DNA of 64,000 nt from Magicicada septendecula (lineage: Eukaryota > Arthropoda > Insecta > Hemiptera > Cicadidae), in assembly GCA_034769895.1 (NCBI GenBank), contig CM068368.1, positions 338,419,076 through 338,483,075 of the forward strand. Direction: 5' to 3'. Of this stretch, positions 26,350 through 37,458 are shown piece after piece. The notes under the pieces are model-generated. The model made no database searches and was not told the DNA's origin. It saw only the letters and a list, made by a program, of their open reading frames with translations. The stretch's first letter is position 1. Every line of letters starts with the position of its first letter. A program made the position numbers and the translations under genes.

Positions 26350-26371
26350 TTTCACGTATGGGCGCCATTTA
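26350..26371 (-). other. Primer-binding-site-like sequence of the Gypsy element
   Basis: Read on the minus strand, the 5' LTR end is followed after four bases by TGGCGCCCATACGTGAAAG. A TGG start next to the LTR is expected of a site pairing with a tRNA 3' CCA end. The tRNA is not identified. Confidence 0.55.
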
Positions 26372-27433
26372 TGTACTGTTATTTACTTTCTGATATAATA
26401 ATATTTAGTATTTGCATAGTTGGATGCGTCATTTATGTACTGTAAATTAACTACAGGTATTGTAATTAAGATCTGCTCCACGTTGGATCAGCCATTTATG
26501 TGTTGTAGTTATTTACACGTATGGTAATTAAGAAATGTACCTACTGTTATTATGTTTTTTTTTTACTTACCAGTACATGTAAAGAAACTCTTTCTCTCAG
26601 GGTTAATGATTATTAAGTTATTTGATCGTATTTACGATTGTATCTATTATTTTCTTTTCTTTAAACCAAACCAGATTCAGTTAATATGTAGTATTTTTAT
26701 AATTAACCATGTAAAAAATAAATAACAAACTAATGTAACTCAACCGACTCTGAATTCTTCCAGCTGCCACGGGTTCACTTCTGGTTGTTGTTTACTTTTT
26801 TCGAAAGCAATATTCGGCTTGGCAATCTGTTCCTTTACACAAATTTCTTATTGCACTCACCGCTGAATGCCGCTCTTCAGGACTACTGCAACACAGATGT
26901 CTCCTCGGAACACTTAACTATCCTTTATGGCCACTTAAACTCTTCTTTAGTCCAAGGTTTTCCTCTTCTGTCGTCGTTCTATCAAGTATATTGTTATATT
27001 TCTCGTATTCTTATTTATTTATTAAATATTATAAATAATAAATATTATTAAAACTCTGGTATCACAATTTAAATGCCTTCACTGTAGTTTCTTTTCCTTG
27101 TTACATTAACTTGATGATGTACAAATGTTATTTAATATAATTTAAGACTCTTCATGTAGTTACTATTAGATATATAATTAGACTCTTCACGTTACTCTTA
27201 ATGAATTTAATTTAAGACTAATAACGTTACTCTTAATGCATTTTATTTTAGACTAATAAACATTTTCTTCCTCACTATACCATACAATTTTTTAACAATT
27301 TTCCAAATTGCCCCCATGATAATTCCCTAATTTCTTTACATCTGTTTATCATATACCTATTAAAACATATATCATTTTTCTATTTCTTATTAAACATCTT
27401 TATTTTACCTCTAATATTCGTAATTCTATTGGT
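26372..27433 (-). repeat. 5' LTR of the Gypsy element (right copy)
   Basis: Pairs with 17870-18940. It contains a TGTGTTGTAGTT segment absent from the left copy. It ends at ATTGGTT against a (TATG)n microsatellite (27438-27458). Confidence 0.85.
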
Positions 27434-28025
27434 TATATATATGTATGTATGTATGTATTAATAAGTATATTTAATAATGTTACTGAACAGTGGCAGCTCC
27501 ACCTTTGACATGTGGTTGCGAGGCAGGGATTTTTGTTAAAAGAAAAGAGCAAAGTTAGATACAGGCTGTAGAAATGCAATTTTTACTAGGAGTAAAACAT
27601 TTGACGCATAACAAATAGACATTCACAGTCATTCGTAATGATTAAACATAAAACCTATGTACAATGCAACAAATAATGTAGAATTGTTGAATATATACAA
27701 CGATGGTGTACTAACGTGAAGCGAATAAAGGTCTATTGGATTTCGAATCAAAAAGTGGCCTACCAGTCAAAAGGATTAAGATTTGTAAGCCGTAAAAACA
27801 AGAGAACAGGTGCATTGCCTATTTAAAATAGGACGATGATAATGATAAAGAATTATGTTTGTTAATAAAATAAAATTAATATGTAATTAAATTAATTGCA
27901 AGTTACAATTATACTCGGATGCGATAGGCAACTTGTCTTGTCCCAATGTTCTCGCTGCTTCCGAAGCTGTCGTTACACGATTAGTCTCCAGGCAATGTTA
28001 TTACGTCAAACCACTGCGCCTGCCG

Positions 28026-28060
28026 GCTATAAATAGAGTACCACCAGACCACCGTAATGA
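28026..28060 (+). promoter_or_regulatory. Candidate TATA-type core promoter
   Basis: CGGCTATAAATAGAG (about 28025-28039) is a strong TATA box set in a locally GC-richer ~120-bp patch. A start would be expected near 28060. A GTAAGT donor-like word at about 28287 could end a short first exon. No coding exon is recognisable downstream, so this is a prediction only. Confidence 0.3.
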
Positions 28061-29639
28061 GTTGTGAGTTCTGGGATCCACTGATTGTTACGCGTATTAG
28101 ACAGCAAATTTAATGGCAAGTGTTAATTATCTATGTACGAGCTATTGCAATTCTAATGTAAATCTGGTGACATGTTAATGTTAATGTCCACTCATCTCGG
28201 TAACAGGAATAATAGTGTAAAGTCTTCCTATTGTACGACAGGAGAATGTTAGTTCTCTAGCGTACAATTTGAAATTTATTTGCAAGTGTAAGTAAAGAAA
28301 GAATAGAAATACGACAATAGCCCCATAAATCCAGTAAACCTTAGAACCTATAAATCCATAAAATCTCATATATACTGTGCTGTGCTACATAACAGGATTG
28401 CAGGTTACGAGGAAGTCATATAGACCAGACAGTTATAGTTGAAAATTGTAGGGTGTATCTCGTTTTATTAAAAGAAAGATAATTGAGTTTTTATGAAAGT
28501 TTGATACAAATTTGTTAGAAGTTACAAAGCTCGTAATTTGGAAGTCACATAATGTATTCCAGTATAATAATAATTTCCAAAAATTATTTGCATTTTTACC
28601 AGTGAAGAGAACTATGGCATATAAAAGAAGCATTAAAAAATTTCAGTCAAGCATACATCATCACACAGAAATAAGAGTTTTACGTATATTTTTGACGATA
28701 GGTTTTTTTACAGTCTTATGAGTTATAACTGAATGATGATATAGGCTACTGATTCGACTCTGAGACAATCATTTTGCAGCTTTGAAAAACTGTTATTTGA
28801 AAAATTATTAAAGAGTGAAAACTAGATATGTTAAATAGGCAGGCTTACATAATTTTTCTTTCCCATTATTACATGTTATTTAAACGAATTTGCCCTTTTT
28901 AAACTGTCATGCTTTGAGTCAGAATAAAAAAGTCAAGCCAATTAAAAGTAAAGGTGACAAACCGTTGGTAATATAATGATCAGACTGTTCCAGGCAATTT
29001 GTGTGATTTAGTAAGTCAGAAAGGAAGGTCATATAGAAACATGGTCAAATTTCTTAAGATATTTTAAAATGCAGCTATAAAAATTTCAATATAACATTTT
29101 GACGCGTACGCAAGTAGAATTTATTGTTACATTAATCTGAGAACTAAAAACACGGTACTGCAATTTTGAAATTCGAATTTCTTTTTAATTACGTAATACG
29201 CGTAGATCCACTTTTGAAGAGTTATCGCACATTTTTGGCAAGCGTAAGCAAGTAAATAAGATGGCACGAATGTGACCAAATGTAGTCGCTGACCTCTGTT
29301 CTCTCTTCAAAACTTTTTGTGGGTTTTTGAATATATTTTAAAATTATTATTTGTCAAGCATTTTACTCAATGAATTTAAATTTAGGTCGGTTAAATCAAA
29401 ACGCACATGATCTTTATTCGCTTAGACATAACATTAAACAGGGCTGTAATGGGATACAACAGCTTCAATGTGTACAGAAATTTTGAAATTAAGAAGGTAT
29501 ATAGTAAGTAAATTTACCAAATTTTACTTGGTTTAATGTGGAACAGCCTTACTATACTTGTTAAGTATTGCAATATGAAATATCGGTATGGAGAACCATA
29601 CATGACTTCCATATTCTAAGAATTTATATTTAAAATCAT

Positions 29640-29895
29640 TTTCGAAATGAAATATTACCATAGAAACTACTTCTTTCTACTTACTGCTTCAGCCTTAACC
29701 ACAGTACTGTGGTCACTAACGTATACCACCTCACGTTATCGCACTCGATTTTCACTGATGATGGAAGTCGATGGCATTGCCGAAACGTCTGGTTTTGTAG
29801 AAAACATTGGACTACGGCCAAATATCCCGGGAAGGAATTTTTAACAAAAACTACTTCTTTGTTGCCGATAACGTTGTACACATATATATAAAAAA
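29640..29895 (+). repeat. Dispersed repeat with CTGATGATG...ATTGCCGAAACGTC word
   Basis: An ACTACTTCTTTGTTGC...GTACACATAT segment at 29848-29890 recurs at 52111-52145. Its left part, CCATAGAAACTACTTCTTT (29658), also recurs at 52104. The CTGATGATG...ATTGCCGAAACGTC word (29755-29789) recurs at 50889-50920. This looks like a dispersed element with partly duplicated ends. Family not identified. Confidence 0.45.
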
Positions 29896-30368
29896 TATGG
29901 ATAAAATTAATGGCTTGTATAAGTTAATGATTGATCTCCATTAAGTAGTGCTCAAGTTTCCAAAGTTTTAATATTATGATGTCCGTAATTAAAACATCAG
30001 AGCAGGTTTAGTGTGAATGAGGGTACACCGTGGACAAAAATTTTCAACATTTCCTATTGAGCGCTGCTTAGAGTAAAGCTGCGAATCTACAGTGTATGTT
30101 TCACAGAACAAAAAGAAGGAGCGCTCCGAAGTCACTCATGGACCCTCAGCATCTTGCAGAGGGTTCATTACCTAAAGACGAAAAGTCTGTCTATGAATTG
30201 TTCCTCTGTAAACACGTGCAGTTACACTGCCCAGCGATCCACAGGAAGCAAATTGATGTCCATTTTTTCGGCTTGCATGCGTTATGTTGGTGTGGGTTTC
30301 GGCACTTTCCATTTAAAAAGCGTGCAAATGTAAGAAAATAAACATGAGTGAGGCCAGAAATAACGCGA

Positions 30369-30369
<1 letters not shown>

Positions 30370-30431
<62 letters not shown>
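30370..30431. repeat. (TG)n microsatellite
   Basis: 31 uninterrupted TG units. Confidence 0.95.
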
Positions 30432-30432
<1 letters not shown>

Positions 30433-30676
30433 TTCCCTGCCTTTTTATTGCTGTAGTCATAATAATAAAATGGAAACGTAAACATTACATAACTGAGATA
30501 TGCTTACCTGCCACGAACCATATATTATTTTATACATGTATATTAACTCATACATACTTTACATTAAAAAGAAAAAATTATAATTTTATTGCCTGGCAAC
30601 AAAATTATTTTATTTTTAACAATTACCATTGTTTGAAAAAGTTTAAATGAATTTTCAAGTACTTTACTGTTGTTAA

Positions 30677-31352
30677 AACGTAAAAGGTTGCAGGTAAACT
30701 ACCCCTTCCCCTTAACCGATCTTCACCAAAATCAAAAGGCCTTGATTTCTCTACAATTCAGTGATGTATGCAAAAAATTATTTGATTCTGTTTGAATATG
30801 CGGCAGTTATCGTTCGTCATAGAAAAAATAACGTTGCCGGTAAACTACCCCTTTCCCTTAACCGATCTTCACCAAAAACAACAGGTCTTGAAACTCTACA
30901 ATTGAGAGTTGCATGCAAACAATTATTTGATTCTGTTTGAATTTGCGGCTGTTATCGTTTGCCATAGAAAATACCCTTGTTAAAACATAAAACGTTGCAG
31001 GTAAACTACCCCTTTCCCTTAACCGATCTTCACCGAAAACAATAGGTCTCGAGAACTCTACAACTCAGGGCTGTATGCAAAACATTATTTGATTCTGTTT
31101 GAATTTGCGGCTGTTATCGTTTGCCAAAAAAAAAATTTCCCTTGATAAAAAAACCGTTGCAGGTAAACTACCCCTTTCCCTCAACCGATCTTCACCAAAA
31201 ACAACAGGTCGTGATTACTCTACAAATCATGGCTGTATGCAAAAAATTATTTGATTCTGTTTGAATTTGCGGCTGTTATCGTTTGCCATAGAAAAAAATC
31301 TACAGACAGACAGACACACAGACAGACAGACAGACAGACAGACACACACAGA
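30677..31352. repeat. Four-copy ~160-bp tandem repeat followed by a CAGA microsatellite
   Basis: The word GGTAAACTACCCC recurs at about 30693, 30839, 31000 and 31162, spacing 146, 161 and 162 bp. Each copy continues with ACCGATCTTCACC, TTATTTGATTCTGTTTGAA and GCGGC.GTTATCGT. The last copy runs straight into an imperfect (CAGA)n tract at 31302-31352. This layout (core tandem repeats of ~150 bp plus a GTCT-type microsatellite) is known from non-autonomous Helitron-like elements such as DINE-1 and pearl. The assignment is inference. Confidence 0.7.
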
Positions 31353-31442
31353 CACTTTTCGGAAAACGACTTTTTTCATGTTTTGAGTGTAGTACAATCA
31401 GAATCTGCAATAATCTCGAACACGATTTTTTTTCCATCACCA

Positions 31443-31473
31443 TACTTCCATTTCCTTAAGGAATATGGAAGTA
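31443..31473. other. Near-perfect 31-nt palindrome (hairpin)
   Basis: TACTTCCAT (31443-31451) pairs with ATGGAAGTA (31465-31473), and the interior TTCCTTAAGGAA is itself palindromic, with a single extra T at 31464. It lies ~90 bp beyond the CAGA tract and could be a terminal hairpin of the same element. Confidence 0.7.
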
Positions 31474-31609
31474 AAAAGCAAAACGATGGAATCTAAAAGA
31501 AATATTTTCTGAACGTTTTACCGAAATATGTTTCTTGTCGTGAAGATTCTGTCAACAACGCAGGGGTTTATGAATGTATGTAATCTGTTGAAATAAATAC
31601 AAAATGTAA

Positions 31610-32346
31610 TTTTGTGAGTAAAAAGCTGGCATTAGGATTACTGGAAGAATCATCAATAACCTCAGATTTGCCGAAAAAACCACACTATTGACCAAAAGGG
31701 AAGAAGACTTAGGCGCCTCTTGATGAGAATGAAAGAAGAGAGTAAAAAAGCCGGTTAAAAACTTAATACTAAGAAAACAAAATTTTTGACGATTTACACC
31801 GTGATATATAGATAAAGAGGAAATAGAAATAGTATTCAATTTTGTTTATTTAGGATCTAAGGTGGATACTTCAGACATTATATCGAAAGTTGTCTGCTTC
31901 TCGGAAGGAAAGCTATGTAAAATCTGAACAGTCTCCTCAGAAATCGAGATATTATTTTGACCAATACAATTCGTATTGTGAAGCCGATGGTTTTTCCAGT
32001 TGTAATGTACGGTTGCGAGAATTGGTCACTGAGGGAAGCTGAAAGCTGAGGAACTGACGCCTTCCTTTAAACTATAGTGCTGCAGAAGAATTCTGAGACT
32101 CCTTGGACTGCGAAGAGGTCTATCCAGTCAATTCTGGAACAAACCAATCCCGACTGCTCATTGGAGTGTCAAGTATTATAGCTGAAACTCTAGTACTTTG
32201 GTCATGTAATGAGGAGACAGGACATACTAGAAAATATGTGATGGCGGGATAAGTGGAAGTAAAAGGGTAAGAGAACGTCAGAGGACTAGGTGGATCGGCG
32301 GTGTCATTGACTCAACGAATAATAATGTAGAAAATCTCCAGGAAAG
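31610..32346 (+). pseudogene. RTE (BovB)-like LINE, reverse transcriptase C-terminal part
   Basis: Degenerate plus-strand frames show, in order, INNLRFAEKTTLL (a mutated YADD box), VYLGSKVD, RDIILTNTIRIVKPMV, FPVVMYGCENWSL, a PWTAKRSIQSIL word, YFGHVMRRQD and RQRTRWIGGVIDS. This order and wording match the RT tail of RTE-clade LINEs. Several frameshifts and stops show a dead, 5'-truncated copy. Its last frame continues unbroken into the first unit of the satellite array at 32347. Confidence 0.75.
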
Positions 32347-35015
32347 AGTGCAAGGCAGATGGGTTTAACGAAACATAGTAGACGGGGCCACGAAGAGTCG
32401 GCCACGACTGAACGCTTGAACAACAGCAACAACAGTGCAAGGCAGATGGGTTTAGCGAAACATAGTAGACGGGGCCACGAAGAGTCGGCCACGACTGAAC
32501 GCTTGAACAACAGCAACAACAGTGCAAGGCAGATGGGTTTAGCGAAACATAGTAGACGGGGCCACGAAGAGTCGGCCACGACTGAACGCTTGAACAACAG
32601 CAACAACAGTGCAAGGCAGATGAGTTTAGCGAAACATAGTAGACGGGGCCACGAAGAGTCGGCCACGACTGAACGCTTGAACAACAGCAACAACAGTGCA
32701 AGGCAGATGGGTTCCACAAAGAGTCGGCCACGACTGAACGCTTGAACAACAGCAACAACAGTGCAAGGCAGATGGGTTTAGCGAAACATAGTAGACGGGG
32801 CCACGAAGAGTCGGTCACGACTGAAAGCTTGAACAACAGCAACAACAGTGCAAGGCAGATGGGTTCCACGAAGAGTCGGCCACGACTGAACGCTTGAACA
32901 ACAGCAACAACAGTACAAGGCAGATGGGTTTAGCGAAAAAGAGTAGACGGGGCCACGAAGAGTCGGCCACGACTGAACGCTTGAACAACAGCAGCAACAG
33001 TGCAAGGCAGATGGGTTTAGCGAAACATAGTAGACGGGGCTACGAAGAGTCGGCCACGACTGAACGTTTGAACAACAGCAACAACAGTGCAAGGCAGATG
33101 GGTTTAGCGAAACATAGTAGACGGGGCCACGAAGAGTCGGCCACGACTGAACGCTTGAACAACAGCAGCAACAGTGGAAGGCAGATGGGTTTAGCGAAAC
33201 ATAGTAGACGGGGCTACGAAGAGTCGGCCACGACTGAACGTTTGAACAACAGCAACAACAGTGCAAGGCAGATGGGTTTAGCGAAACATAGTAGACGGGG
33301 CCACGAAGAGTCGGCCACGACTGAACGCTTGAACAACAGCAACAAAAGTGCAAGGCAGATGGGTTCCACGAAGAGTCGGCCACGACTGAACGCTTGAACA
33401 ACAGCAACAACAGTGCAAGGCAGATGGGTTTAGCGAAACATAGTAGACGGGGCCACGAGGAGTCGGCCACGACTGAAAGTTTGAACAACAGCAACAACAG
33501 TGTAAGGCAGATGGGTTTAGCGAAACATAGTAGACGGGGCCACGAAGAGTCGGCCACGACTGAACGCTTGAACAACAGCAACAACAGTGCAAGGCAGATG
33601 GGTTCCACGAAGAGTCGGCCACGACTGAACGCTTGAACAACAGCAACAACAGTGCAAGGCAGATGGGTTTAGCGGAACATAGTAGACGGGGCCACGAAGA
33701 GTCGGTCACGACTGAAAGCTTGAACAACAGCAACAACAGTGGAAGGCAGATGGGTTCCACGAAGAGTCGGCCACGACTGAACGCTTGAACAACAGCAACA
33801 ACAGTGCAAGGCAGATGGGTTTAGCGAAAAATAGTAGACGTGGCCACGAAGAGTCGGCCACGACTGAACGCTTGAACAACAGCAACAACAGGGCATGGCA
33901 GATGGGTTTAGCGAAACATAGTAGACGGGGCCACGAAGAGTCGGCCACGACTGAACGCTTGAACAATAACAACAACAGTGCAAGGCAGATGGGTTTATCG
34001 AAACATAGTAGACGGGGCCACGAAGAGTCGGCCACGAGTGATCGCTTGAACAACAGCAACAACAGTGCAAGGCAGATGGGTTTAGCGAAACATAGTAGAC
34101 GGGGCCACGAAGAGTCGGTCACGACTGAACGCTTGAACAACAGCAGCAACAGTGCAAGGCAGATGGGTTTAGCGAAACATAGTAGACGGGGCCACGAAGA
34201 GCCGGCCACGACTGAACGCTTGAACAACAGCAACAACAGTGCAAGGCAGATGGGTTTAGCGAAACATAGTAGACGGGGCCACGAAGAGTCGGCCACGACT
34301 GAACGCTTGAACAACAGCAACAACAGTGCAAGGCAGATGGGTTTAGCGAAACATAGTAGACGGGGCCACGAAGAGTCGGCCACGACTGAACGCTTGAACA
34401 ACAGCAACAACAGTGCAAGGCAGATGGGTTTAGCGAAACATAGTAGACGGGGCCACGAAGAGTCGGCCACGACTGAACGCTTGAACAACAGCAACAACAG
34501 TGCAAGGCAGATGGGTTTAGCGAAACATAGTAGACGGGGCCACGAAGAGTCGGTCACGACTGAACGCTTGAACAACAGCAAAAACAGTGCAAGGCAGATG
34601 GGTTTAGCGAAACATAGTAGACGGGGCTACGAAGAGTAGGCCACGACTGAACGTTTGAACAACAGCAACAACAGTGCAAGGCAGATGGGTTTAGCGAAAC
34701 ATAGTAGACGGGGCCACGAAGAGTCAGTCACGGCTGAACGCTTGAACAACAGCAACAACAGTGCAAGGCAGATGGGTTCCACAAAGAGTCGGCCACGACT
34801 GAACGCTTGAACAACAGCAACAACAGTGCAAGGCAGATGGGTTTAGCGAAACATAGTAGACGGGGCCACGAAGAGTCGGAGACGACTGAACGCTTGAACA
34901 ACAGCAACAACAGTGCAAGGCAGATGGGTTTAGCGAAACATAGTAGACGGGGCCACGAAGAGTCGGCCACGACTGAACGCTTGAACTACAGCAACAACAG
35001 TGCAAGGCAGATGGA

Positions 35016-37458
35016 TTTAGCGAAACATAGTAGACGGGGCCACGAAGAGTCGGCCACGACTGAACGCTTGAACAACAGCAACAACAGTGCAAGGCTGATG
35101 GGTTTAGCGAAACATAGTAGACGGGGCCACGAAGAGTCGGCCACGACTGAACGCTTGAACAACAGCAACAACAGTGCAAGGCAGATGGGTTTAGCGAAAC
35201 ATAGTAGACGGGGCCACGACTGAACGCTTGAACAACAGCAACAACAGTGCAAGGGAGATGGGTTTAGCGAAGCATATTAGACGGGGCCACGAAGAGTCGG
35301 CCACGACTGAACGCTTGAACAACAGCAACAAAAGTGCAAGGGAGATGGGTTTAGCGAAGCATATTAGACGGGGCCACGAAGAGTCGGCCACGACTGAACG
35401 CTTGAACAACAGCAACAACAGTGCAAGGGAGATGGGTTTAGCGAAACATAGTAGACGGGGCCACGAAGAGTCGGCCACGACTGAACGCTTGAACAACAGC
35501 AACAACAGTGCAAGGCAGATGAGTTTAGCGAAACATAGTAGACGGGGCCACGAAGAGTCGGCCACGGCTGAACGCTTTAACAACAGCAACAACAGTGCAA
35601 GGCAGATGGGTTTAGCGAAACATAGTAGACGGGGCCACGAAGAGTCGGGCACGACTGAACGCTTGAACAACAGCAACAACAGTGCAAGGCAGATGGGTTT
35701 AGCGAAACATTGTAGACGGGGCCACGAAGAGTCGGCCACGACTGAACGCTTGAACAACAGCAAAAACAGTGCAAGGCAAATGGGTTTAGCGAAACATAGT
35801 AGACGGGGCCACGAAGAGTCGGCCACGACTGAACGCTTGAACAACAGCAACAACAGTGCAAGGCAGATGGGTTTAGCGAAACATAGTAGACGGGGCCACG
35901 AAGAGTCGGCCACGACTGAACGCTTGAACAACAGCAACAACAGTGCAAGGGAGATGGGTTTAGCGAAACATAGTAGACGGGGCCACGAAGAGTCGGCCAC
36001 GACTGAACGCTTGAACAACAGCAACAACAGTGCAAGGCAGATGGGTTTAGCGAAACATAGTAGACGGGGCCACGAAGAGTCGGCCACGACTGAACGCTTG
36101 AACAACAGCAACAACAGTGCAAGGCAGATGAGTTTAGCGAAACATAGTAGACGGGGCCACGAAGAGTCGGCCACGACTGAACGCTTTAACAACAGCAACA
36201 ACAGTGCAAGGCAGATGGGTTTAGCGAAACATAGTAGACGGGGCCACGAAGAGTCGGGCACGACTGAACGCTTGAACAACAGCAACAACAGTGCAAGGCA
36301 GATGGGTTTAGCGAAACATAGTAGACGGGGCCACGAAGAGTCGGCCACGACTGAACGCTTGAACAACAGCAACAACCGTGGAAGGCAGATGGGTTCCACG
36401 AAGAGTCGGCCACGACTGAACGCTTGAACAACAGCAAAAACAGTGCAAGGCAGATGGGTTTAGCGAAACATAGTAAACGGGGCCACTAAGAGTCGGCCAC
36501 GACTGAACGCTTGAACAACAGCAACAACCGTGGAAGGCAGATGGGTTCCACGAAGAGTCGGCCACGACTGAACGCTTGAACAACAGCAAAAACAGTGCAA
36601 GGCAGATTGGTTTAGCGAATCATAGTAAACGGGGCCACTAAGAGTCGGCCACGACTGAACGCTTGAACAACAGCAACAACCGTGGAAGGCAGATGGGTTC
36701 CACGAAGAGTCGGCCACGACTGAACGCTTGAACAACAGCAAAAACAGTGCAAGGCAGATGGGTTTAGCGAAACATAGTAAACGGGGCCACTAAGAGTCGG
36801 CCACGACTGAACGCTTGAACAACAGCAACAACAGTGCAAGGCAGATGGGTTTAGCGAAACATAGTAGACGGGGCCACGAAGAGTCGGCCACGACTGAACG
36901 CTTGAACAACAGCAACAACAGTGCAAGGCAGATGGGTTTAGCGAAACATAGTAGACGGGGCCACGAAGAGTCGGCCACGACTGAACGCTTGAACAACAGC
37001 AACAACAGTGCAAGGCAGATGAGTTTAGCGAAACATAGTAGACGGGGCCACGAAGAGTCGGCCACGACTGAACGCTTGAACAACAGCAACAACAGTGCAA
37101 GGCAGATGAGTTTAGCGAAATATAGTAAACGGGGCCACGAAGAGTCGGCCACGACTGAACGCTTGAAGAACAGCAACAACAGTGCAAGGCAGATGGGTTT
37201 AGCGAAACATAGTAGACGGGGCCACGAAGGGCCGGCCACGACTGAACGCTTGAACAACAGCAACAACAGTGCAAGGCAGATGGGTTTAGCGAAACTTAGT
37301 AGACGGGGCCACGAAGAGTCGGCCACGACTGAACGCTTGAACAACAGCAACAACAGTGCAAGGCAGATGGGTTTAGCGAAACATAGTAGACGGGGCCACG
37401 AAGAGTCGGCCACGACTGAACGCTTGAACAACAGCAACAACAGTGCAAGGCAGATGGG
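35016..37458 (+). repeat. Higher-order repeat copy A (2,443 bp)
   Basis: This block recurs at +2,443 bp with the same order of variant monomers: the 73-bp unit, the CATATTAGA variants, the three 152-bp dimers and the GGGCCGGCC variant. I found only three single-base differences from copy B (35332, 36608, 37168). Confidence 0.85.
36377..36832 (+). repeat. Triplicated 152-bp dimer (65 + 87 bp) in copy A
   Basis: Three successive dimers, each a deleted 65-bp monomer plus an 87-bp monomer carrying AGTAAACGG and CACTAAGAG changes, start at 36377, 36529 and 36681. A secondary unit was itself amplified inside the array. Confidence 0.85.

Larger units (their letters stand above)
17870..27433 (-). 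mobile_element. Ty3/Gypsy-like LTR retrotransposon with a nested insertion
   Basis: Two ~1.07-kb direct repeats flank, on the minus strand, gag (24647-26181), protease (24197-24585), RT, RNase H and integrase (19580-22585), in the protease-RT-RNase H-integrase order that defines Gypsy rather than Copia. A primer-binding-like TGG word lies 4 nt inside the right (5') LTR. The LTRs look about 98% alike over the stretches I compared, so insertion is fairly recent. Three lesions break it: a gag frameshift near 25.72 kb, a solo-LTR-like insert in the protease (22586-24196) and one in-frame stop in pol (20396-20398). The outer LTR ends next to (AT)-rich flanks are uncertain by several bases. A 4-bp ATAT duplication is possible but not distinctive there. 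Confidence 0.88.
27434..30369. other. Non-coding stretch with a TATA-box candidate and a dispersed repeat
   Basis: No gene recognised apart from the sub-features listed. Frames at 28181-28369 and 30096-30341 lack family signatures. Confidence 0.5.

Noticed and set aside
29755-29790. Hammerhead ribozyme core (CTGATGA ... GAAAC)
   Set aside because: Both copies (also 50889-50920) have the conserved words, but the sequence between them cannot form the same stem II in the two copies and no matching stem I or III is evident.
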